DNA from: a candidate division FCPU426 bacterium
GTDB lineage: Bacteria > Oederibacteriota > JAAXVQ01 > JAUVAV01
Assembly: GCA_030619365.1 (NCBI GenBank)
Contig: JAUXBQ010000085.1
Coordinates: 1-10,120 of the forward strand
Direction of reading: 5' to 3'
Length of the DNA: 10,120 nucleotides
Position numbers and translations under genes: made by a program. This document shows, piece by piece, positions 5,091 through 10,120 of the stretch. Under the pieces are notes generated by a model. The model was not told the origin of the DNA and did not search any database. It worked only from the letters and a program-made list of their open reading frames with translations. Every line of letters starts with the position of its first letter. Position 1 is the stretch's first letter.

Positions 5091-7656
5091 AGAGCTTTTC
5101 AACCTCGTAATTCACGGGCTTTTGCCGGTGCCCGTCAATTACAATTTCACCCGGCCAGACCGCCAGGGCCCGGCGTTTGATCACGCTGGTCTTAACCCGG
5201 GTGATGGTCAGCCCGGTCTTGCTCTCGTATTCCGGTTTTTTTATGTACGCGGCAAAAGCGATCTTGCGTACTGAGGTTAACTCGCTGTCCGACAACGTGG
5301 CGAACGAACCGTCTTTGGACACAATGCCCATGCCCACGTCATGAATTTTAAAATGCTCCCCGGTAAACACCGACCTTTCACCCACTGAGACGGCTTTATC
5401 TCCCACGCCCCTGATCTCATTTTCGCGCGCTGTAACTTGAGAGCCGCTGATATCGATGGCGTCTCCTCCGATATTTTCAAAACGGCTTCCGGATATTGTG
5501 CCGCGGCCAAAATCAATATCGATCGCGTCGCTTTGGGTGTGGGAAATGGTCGTACTGGCCATTTCGAATTTACTCCGGATAATATTGACAAAATCTTCGG
5601 TGCGGTTTTTCTCCAAATAAGTATTTTGGAAGGTCACGTCGGATTCGTAAAAGGTGATGGCCCCGGTGAGCCCCCAATCATCGTCCCGGGGCTGCTTGAT
5701 ATCCTTGGCAACGACGTGGCTTAAATAACTCGGCCCTTCCGATTTTAAAACCACGATGCCGCCCCAGCCTGAATACGGGTTGCTCGCTATCAGCTTGACC
5801 GGCTCGTCTTTTTCACCCTGGGCCCAGAGCGGCCCGCGCAGCACCAGGCGCCGGCCTGCGGCAAAGCGCAGCGTGGTTCCCTGGCCGATACGCAGGGTGT
5901 AGCCGGTGGGGATGACCAGGTGATCCTTCACCTTCCATAGTCCCGGTGTGACAACCAGTTCCCGGTTACTGGTTTTACGAATAAAGGGATGGCGCTTTAA
6001 AAATGATTTCATTTCCAGGGGTTGGTATTTCGCCTTTTTGGCCGGCGCAAAATACGGCCGGGCCATCACATCCTGGCGGGCGTTGTACTGGTCGTAGGTG
6101 GCTAACACGTGTATCTCGTCTTTAATAAAATCTGTTTTCGGGACATCAATTTCCACCAGATTCCATTTTCGCATATTAAAGGGCGGGACTTTTATCCGGG
6201 TCGCGGGCAACGCAAAGTTCGCTCCCAAGCTTCTGGATTTTATATATACCTTTTCCACCACCACATCCTGGTCCGTAATATTGGCCAATTCCAGGTAGGT
6301 CCTGCCCTCTGTTTCAATGTAATTCGCCACCAGAATCGTGGCAATTTTATAGGCCTTGCCCAGGTCTTTCGCTTTTACGGTCGGTGTTTTTTGAATGGAG
6401 GGAATATCCATTTTGTCCCGGTCGCGTTTGCAGGTGGGCAGGTCATTGCTCATCAAGGTTATTCTGCGCCGGGCGTTTTCGTAGGGATAAGCTTTCCACG
6501 CCGGGTTTCCCAGCCGCTGCAGCATGGCCGATTCCCAGGCTGACAACTTTTCCAACAACGCTTCCTGCTCAATCTGCCTTTTCAAATCCAACACTTCTTT
6601 TTTATAGGCCTCCACAAACCGGCATGAAGTGGACTGGAAAAAATAACGCGGAAATATCTTATTGTAATGTTCCGCCTGAAAGTGCTGAACCTGGTTGTCA
6701 AAGCCGATGGGTTCGAAAAGTCGGGTGATCGGATTGTAATAAATGCGAATATTCGTCCATTGCAGACTGTGGTGGGCATTCCAAAAATTTACGATTGCCA
6801 AATAACGCGCCAGCAGTTGCATATCAAAAACCTGATCCGAGTAAATGTTCAAAAAGCGGTAGCCTCTCAGCAATTCCACCGCCTCCCGATAATGTATCCG
6901 CAAATAGGGATTTTTCCAGATTTTACCGGTTTGAAAACCGCGGTAAGGAAACAACCAGTCACTCTGGTAGGTGTATTGACCCCGGTTTAATTCCGGGTTC
7001 TTCTTGGCTTCCAAATTCAAAGCGCGCTGCGCCCAGGAAATGCTCTCGTCCATTGCCATAATAACGCTCTCGCGGCGTCCCTGGCTTTCCAGCAGCTCTT
7101 TGGTAAAATGCTCTTCCACGGCCATCGGCCCTTGGTATTTATCGTTTAAATAATATTCGACATGAAAATAGCGTACGCTCAAATTTCCCGCTTCCCGTAA
7201 ATGCCGCAGCAATATCGCCTCGAAATGTCCCAAGCGCATGGCCGGACGATGCAGGGAAAATTTACTCATGCCGAATATCTTCTTGCCTTTTTTTACTTTA
7301 ACGCGCAGGGAAAACACTTCCATCGTGTGCTCCAGCATGTCCCCCTTCAGTCGCACGCTGACTTTGACGGGTTTCCCGCCATTCACACTAATATAGGCCG
7401 GCACGAAATCCCCCGGCTCGGTAATTAAGAATTCCGCCTTCCAGGCTGCCTGGCGTTTGCTTTCCAGTTTTTCCAGGTATTGGGGAGCGATCGACACTTT
7501 CAGGACAGGCAGGACGTTTGCGGCCGGCTCGGATTTTTCCCGGGGAACCTGCGCCCCAGCCGGACTCGCGAACAAGCACAAGCCGCCGGCCAGCAAGCAG
7601 GGCGCCAGCCAGGAAGAAAGGAAACGTGGTATTTCGGACCTAGGGAAGCAAGACAT
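5083..7656 (-). CDS. Exported CotH-family kinase with C-terminal right-handed beta-helix
   Basis: The 857-residue protein starts with a Sec signal peptide (1-35, cleavage after SPAGA). Residues about 45-400 match CotH kinase landmarks: a VRLKGD strand (101-106), FSLRVKV...KIFGMSKFSLHRP (115-138), a RYFHVEYYLNDKYQGPMAVEEHF block (162-184; compare the family's Y-L-N-G-x-Y-x-G-x-Y-x-L-x-E), and WTNIRIYYNP (300-309) followed by FEPIGFDNQ (314-322), where D320 stands at the metal-binding Asp position. CotH proteins are atypical secretory kinases; Bacillus CotH phosphorylates spore coat proteins. After an Ig-like region (about 425-545), residues about 565-830 form a right-handed beta-helix (repeats such as SDAIDIDFGRGTISGSRFENIGGDAIDIS), probably for binding surface glycans or proteins. 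The start at 7656 is chosen because the signal peptide follows it directly; its ribosome binding site is weak, so coupling to the DUF4956 gene 19 nt upstream is likely. Confidence 0.85.
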   Translation of the reverse strand: MSCFPRSEIPRFLSSWLAPCLLAGGLCLFASPAGAQVPREKSEPAANVLPVLKVSIAPQYLEKLESKRQAAWKAEFLITEPGDFVPAYISVNGGKPVKVSVRLKGDMLEHTMEVFSLRVKVKKGKKIFGMSKFSLHRPAMRLGHFEAILLRHLREAGNLSVRYFHVEYYLNDKYQGPMAVEEHFTKELLESQGRRESVIMAMDESISWAQRALNLEAKKNPELNRGQYTYQSDWLFPYRGFQTGKIWKNPYLRIHYREAVELLRGYRFLNIYSDQVFDMQLLARYLAIVNFWNAHHSLQWTNIRIYYNPITRLFEPIGFDNQVQHFQAEHYNKIFPRYFFQSTSCRFVEAYKKEVLDLKRQIEQEALLEKLSAWESAMLQRLGNPAWKAYPYENARRRITLMSNDLPTCKRDRDKMDIPSIQKTPTVKAKDLGKAYKIATILVANYIETEGRTYLELANITDQDVVVEKVYIKSRSLGANFALPATRIKVPPFNMRKWNLVEIDVPKTDFIKDEIHVLATYDQYNARQDVMARPYFAPAKKAKYQPLEMKSFLKRHPFIRKTSNRELVVTPGLWKVKDHLVIPTGYTLRIGQGTTLRFAAGRRLVLRGPLWAQGEKDEPVKLIASNPYSGWGGIVVLKSEGPSYLSHVVAKDIKQPRDDDWGLTGAITFYESDVTFQNTYLEKNRTEDFVNIIRSKFEMASTTISHTQSDAIDIDFGRGTISGSRFENIGGDAIDISGSQVTARENEIRGVGDKAVSVGERSVFTGEHFKIHDVGMGIVSKDGSFATLSDSELTSVRKIAFAAYIKKPEYESKTGLTITRVKTSVIKRRALAVWPGEIVIDGHRQKPVNYEVEKLYE

Positions 7657-7675
7657 GTTTTTAAGCCACACAGCG

Positions 7676-8347
7676 TTATATATTTTGCGTACTGTTGACC
7701 ACAGTAACGTTTGCGTCTTTATAAGCGGATTTAATTTCGCCCACGATTTTTTCGAGCATATCCAGATCCGCGGCTTCCACATAAAAAGTGGAAGACAACC
7801 GGTTTTTGTCTTCCTCGTATCTTTTCAGGTCAAAACGCAGATGATGGCTATCAAAGATTTTCTTGAATCCCGTCATTTTCTGTTTCGCGGTATTTAACTG
7901 GGCTTCGATATCGATATAAATGCCCTGCATTTGTATCCGCTGCTTGCGATAGATTGAAATCACAAACAAAGTGGAGATGAGAATAACGAAACTAATGGTG
8001 GTGACGACTATTTTCCCCGCCCCGATCCCCAAGCCAATGGCAATGGCAATAAAAATGTAGACGAGTTCTTCAGGATCTTTAATGGGTGTGCGGAAACGAA
8101 CAATGGATAAGGCGCCCACCAAACCCAGGGACAAGGCCAGGGATGATTTGATGATAAATATAATCAACACCATGGTGGGAATAAGCAGCGGAAACATAAT
8201 CGTATATTGCGACTTGTCGCCGATGATTGTCGAGGTGCGCTTAATGACGTAGTTCATGATCACTGCATAAAGAATGGCCAATAAAAAATGTCCGGTTAAA
8301 ACCAATATTTGTAAAGGTCCGTAGTCGCTGGTGGCGATATTAAACAA
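7676..8347 (-). CDS. DUF4956 integral membrane protein
   Basis: The 223-residue protein has about four membrane segments (about 12-35, 47-66, 68-84, 94-133) and the hallmark run of DUF4956, LVGALSIVRFRTPIKDPEEL, at 76-95. The C-terminal 80 residues are soluble with a beta-alpha-beta pattern (about 185-220), resembling a ferredoxin-like/ACT-like domain. No biochemical function is established for the family. DUF4956 genes recur beside VTC-domain and CotH genes in many bacteria, which suggests a membrane partner for polyphosphate synthesis or export; that is inference. The start is a TTG (8347-8345), backed by AGAAAGGAG (8365-8357) at 9 nt, an excellent ribosome binding site. The rare start codon may set expression low. 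First gene of the operon. Confidence 0.88.
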   Translation of the reverse strand: MFNIATSDYGPLQILVLTGHFLLAILYAVIMNYVIKRTSTIIGDKSQYTIMFPLLIPTMVLIIFIIKSSLALSLGLVGALSIVRFRTPIKDPEELVYIFIAIAIGLGIGAGKIVVTTISFVILISTLFVISIYRKQRIQMQGIYIDIEAQLNTAKQKMTGFKKIFDSHHLRFDLKRYEEDKNRLSSTFYVEAADLDMLEKIVGEIKSAYKDANVTVVNSTQNI

Positions 8348-8365
8348 TATACCAGGCTCCTTTCT

Positions 8366-8472
8366 GAATAGAAAACGAGGACAATTATTTTTGCTGTCCA
8401 GTGGGTTCCCGGTTTGGTTGCTGACCGGAGATTACGGTTTATGCATGTGTTTTTCGGGAACGGAAATCGAAT
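8366..8472 (-). promoter_or_regulatory. Structured 5' leader of the DUF4956-CotH-VTC-NHL operon
   Basis: The leader of roughly 125 nt from the predicted transcription start to the TTG holds three possible stems. GTTCCCG/CGGGAAC pairs 8455-8461 with 8405-8411. CCGGT/ACCGG pairs 8424-8428 with 8409-8413. GGACA/TGTCC pairs 8395-8399 with 8379-8383. The first two share bases 8409-8411 and exclude each other, a layout compatible with a switch, though no known riboswitch consensus is recognised. Confidence 0.3.
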
Positions 8473-8478
8473 CGAGGT

Positions 8479-8508
8479 ATTGTACTAAAAAGACTTTTCC
8501 GGAGTCAA
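8479..8508 (-). promoter_or_regulatory. sigma70-type promoter of the DUF4956-CotH-VTC-NHL operon
   Basis: The -35 TTGACT (8508-8503) and -10 TACAAT (8484-8479) each match the consensus at five of six positions, with 18 nt spacing. Transcription should start near 8472. The -35 begins 3 bp past the stop of the upstream secreted-protein gene, so this marks the boundary between two transcription units. Confidence 0.7.
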
Positions 8509-8511
8509 CTT

Positions 8512-9510
8512 TTATTCCACCACCGCCAACTTGGAGGGCGCCAGGCGTTTCTCCTGTCCGTCCAGCGTCAGCACCACCTGGTAGAGGTAGATCCCCGGCG
8601 CGATACCGGTGGCATCCCAGGTCAAGCCGTTGCCTGGCAACGCGGCCTCCAGCGTGGCAATACGCTCGCCAGCCATGTTGTAAATCTCCACGCGGACTTT
8701 TTCCACACCCGCCTCTTCCCAGTAGAATCGCACTGTTTCCTTGGCCGGATTCGGATAGGCCATGACTTCTTTGCCTCGCAGGATAACGAGCGGGGTTTCC
8801 GTGACCGTGGGACTCGCGGTTGGCGTCGGCGATATGGTGGACGTGGGGCTAACGGTCGAGGTCACCGTGATCGTGGGCGTTATGGTGCGCGTGGGAGAAA
8901 TCGTGGCCGTGGGTGTGACGGTAAGCGTAACAGTCCCGGTGGCAGTACGCGTGATAGTGCTGGTCGAAGTTCGGGTATAAGTAGGTGTCGCCGTAGGTGT
9001 AAAGGTAGGCGTCATGGTGGACGTTTCTGTGGCCGAGGTGGTTGCCGTCAAGGTAATGGTAGGCGTGTCGCCCGGCGTATTCGTGATGGTGACGGTGAAT
9101 GTCACCGTGATCGAAGGTGTGGCTGTGGCCGTAGGCGTGCTGGTGGCCGAGGGGGTATTGGTGAAGGTCGGCGTAAACGTCGGTGTGTTGGCCACAGTAT
9201 CGGTCGGGGTTACGGTAAAGGTGGCGGTGCTGGTCGGTGTGAAGGTGGGCGTGGGCGTGGGATTCAAATTCGCGGCATGTAAAAAGCCGGCGTAATTCAG
9301 ATAGTTGACCGAAGCGCTGGTGGCGTCCGCGCTCTGGCCAATGGCCGAGAGGTTGGTGTAGTTGCCCGAAACCGAGGAATCCCCTCCTGAATCAACGACA
9401 TCATCCACACCAATGTAATTAGTGGATGAATAATTGCTATGCGCGTAAACAACCGAGGCCGTGGCTAGGCTTAGGATCAGTAGTAGGCCTGTGATCAAAC
9501 GAGGATGCAT
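8512..9510 (-). CDS. Secreted protein with Thr-rich linker and C-terminal sorting/FlgD-Ig-like domain
   Basis: The 332-residue protein has a signal peptide (1-23, ending VVYA). An N-terminal module (24-80) contains VVDSGGDSSVSGNYTNLSAIGQSA and ends GFLHAA, a motif pattern seen at the start of secreted proteins from several candidate phyla. Residues 83-240 are a low-complexity linker in which nearly every second residue is Thr, mixed with Pro, Ser, Ala, Val and Ile, likely extended and perhaps O-glycosylated. Residues 248-332 resemble T9SS type A sorting/FlgD Ig-like domains: YPNPAKETVRFYW, VRVEIYNMAGERI, then a WDATGIAPGIYLYQV-type end. No catalytic domain is seen; a cell-surface or matrix role is likely. 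The ATG at 9510 has AGGGGA 9 nt upstream, and the gene begins 17 nt after the beta-helix gene, so both are probably one unit. Confidence 0.8.
   Translation of the reverse strand: MHPRLITGLLLILSLATASVVYAHSNYSSTNYIGVDDVVDSGGDSSVSGNYTNLSAIGQSADATSASVNYLNYAGFLHAANLNPTPTPTFTPTSTATFTVTPTDTVANTPTFTPTFTNTPSATSTPTATATPSITVTFTVTITNTPGDTPTITLTATTSATETSTMTPTFTPTATPTYTRTSTSTITRTATGTVTLTVTPTATISPTRTITPTITVTSTVSPTSTISPTPTASPTVTETPLVILRGKEVMAYPNPAKETVRFYWEEAGVEKVRVEIYNMAGERIATLEAALPGNGLTWDATGIAPGIYLYQVVLTLDGQEKRLAPSKLAVVE
8791..9264. repeat. Hexamer-periodic tract encoding the Thr-alternating linker
   Basis: About 474 nt in which an ACN codon recurs at nearly every second codon of the minus strand, giving a 6-nt period (GT-rich on the plus strand). 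It leaves long Val/Gly-rich open frames on the opposite strand that are artefacts. The tract is prone to slippage and length change. Confidence 0.7.
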
Positions 9511-9527
9511 GCTCTGGGTTCCCCTGA

Positions 9528-10120
9528 TTAAAATGCCGGCATGGCGGTGCCGTTACTACGCTGGTTGCCTATTCCGTGCTCGCCCACTCCGGGCGCGGTC
9601 CAGGTAGGAGGATTGCCGGTGCCAACGGCGATAATGTCTTTGCTGATCGCGCCGCTCTGAAAGACATTGTTGCTCACCTGCGCGGTTCCTGTTCCGGAAA
9701 GTCCGAGGCCGTAAGAAGGGCCCAGTCCAGGATTGCCGGCCGTAACGTAAACGATCGTGTTCTCGAGGATGGTACTAAGGGTCATGGCAACACCATTGTC
9801 CGTAATGCCTGCCGATCCGTTTAAGTTTGCCGCGAGTGCCGGATGGTTCAGGTTGATAACGTTATCTTCCACCCGGGAATCTGACATGCCATTGGTCCAG
9901 ATGCCCCGGGCAGCACCAGGTCCCATAGCAAAAATATAATTTTCCACCACATCACAAAGTGAAGCGCTGGTCATATTGATTGCCGGACTAGGTTCCATAG
10001 CCTCTATCTTGACTTCGCGGACGAATCCCGAGTTGGCCCCGGTCATATTTATTACAGTGACATTGGAATTGGGTATGATCATCAAGGACTCCAGGCCCTG
10101 ACCTGTGCCGGTCATGACGA
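9528..10120 (-). CDS. Secreted right-handed beta-helix repeat protein, C-terminal part
   Basis: The frame is open to the right edge, so the N terminus and any signal peptide are missing. The visible 197 residues show rungs of about 22-25 residues with alternating small/hydrophobic positions and Asn ladders: SNVTVINMTGANSGFVREV, SPAINMTSASLCDVVENYIF, GIWTNGMSDSRVEDNVINL and LSGTGTAQVSNNVFQSG. This is the pectate-lyase-like/PbH1 right-handed beta-helix pattern. Catalytic residues cannot be identified, and such helices are often adhesins or structural surface proteins. The last 30 residues are Gly-rich and loose (TAPGVGEHGIGNQRSN), perhaps a helix cap. It lies 17 nt upstream of the Thr-linker secreted protein, the likely co-transcribed partner. 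The Met at 10115 may be internal. Confidence 0.75.
   Translation of the reverse strand, partial: VMTGTGQGLESLMIIPNSNVTVINMTGANSGFVREVKIEAMEPSPAINMTSASLCDVVENYIFAMGPGAARGIWTNGMSDSRVEDNVINLNHPALAANLNGSAGITDNGVAMTLSTILENTIVYVTAGNPGLGPSYGLGLSGTGTAQVSNNVFQSGAISKDIIAVGTGNPPTWTAPGVGEHGIGNQRSNGTAMPAF

Noticed and set aside
5277..5591. 104-codon minus-strand frame inside the CotH gene
   Set aside because: It is an alternative frame of the beta-helix coding region; the beta-helix frame is continuous and explains the sequence.
7657..7782. Longer N terminus for the CotH protein
   Set aside because: It would overlap the DUF4956 gene by over 100 nt and bury the signal peptide internally.
8485..8515. Possible terminator after the secreted-protein gene (short stem then T-run)
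   Set aside because: The stem is only about 4 bp and the same bases form a better promoter.
8762..9295. Two plus-strand frames rich in Val and Gly (8762-8980 and 9014-9295)
   Set aside because: They are the reverse reading of the ACN-rich linker of the secreted protein; no ribosome binding site and no domain.
1..10120. CRISPR array, tRNA/rRNA genes or insertion sequence
   Set aside because: No regularly spaced identical repeats, no cloverleaf or rRNA-like stretches, and no transposase frame were seen.

Overview
The window looks like a piece of chromosome from an uncultured bacterium. It has mid-range GC, Shine-Dalgarno-led genes and a recognisable sigma70 promoter. The secreted protein with a long alternating-Thr/Pro linker and a C-terminal T9SS/FlgD-Ig-like domain resembles proteins common in candidate phyla near the FCB/Elusimicrobia-type lineages; that placement is only an inference. 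All supported genes lie on the minus strand, so transcription runs from right to left.

Reading in the direction of transcription: (1) 10120-9528 is the C-terminal part of a secreted right-handed beta-helix protein, followed 17 nt later by (2) 9510-8512, a secreted protein with an N-terminal domain, a roughly 158-residue Thr-rich linker and a C-terminal sorting/Ig-like domain. (3) A good promoter (TTGACT-18-TACAAT, 8503-8479) sits right after that stop and drives, through a leader of about 125 nt, a four-gene operon: DUF4956 membrane protein (8347-7676), CotH-family kinase fused to a beta-helix (7656-5083), VTC-domain polyphosphate polymerase (5090-4395) and a membrane-anchored NHL-type beta-propeller (4335-3136). 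Gaps are short or overlapping. The set suggests an envelope-located phosphate-transfer system: polyphosphate synthesis at the inner face, a DUF4956 membrane partner, and an exported kinase and propeller outside.

(4) After a short spacer with hairpin repeats comes a two-cassette ABC-F ATPase (2936-1056), whose start has a perfect -10 box so close that the mRNA may be leaderless. (5) The region from 1055 to 330 has no full gene but much structure: a 27-nt perfect palindrome, a dRS3-like hairpin repeat, a G-rich inverted repeat, a 16-nt tandem repeat and a roughly 48-nt second copy of the ABC-F 3' end that differs only by synonymous changes within its last 14 codons. (6) At the left edge is a DUF1016/YhcG-type nuclease gene (329 to beyond 1), preceded by a 20-codon leader ORF with an excellent ribosome binding site and an ATGA overlap. 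The nuclease gene carries a second 27-nt perfect palindrome inside its coding sequence.

The most interesting points are the CotH/VTC/DUF4956/propeller operon, the duplicated ABC-F tail, the two 13-1-13 palindromes, and the coupled micro-ORF in front of the DUF1016 gene.
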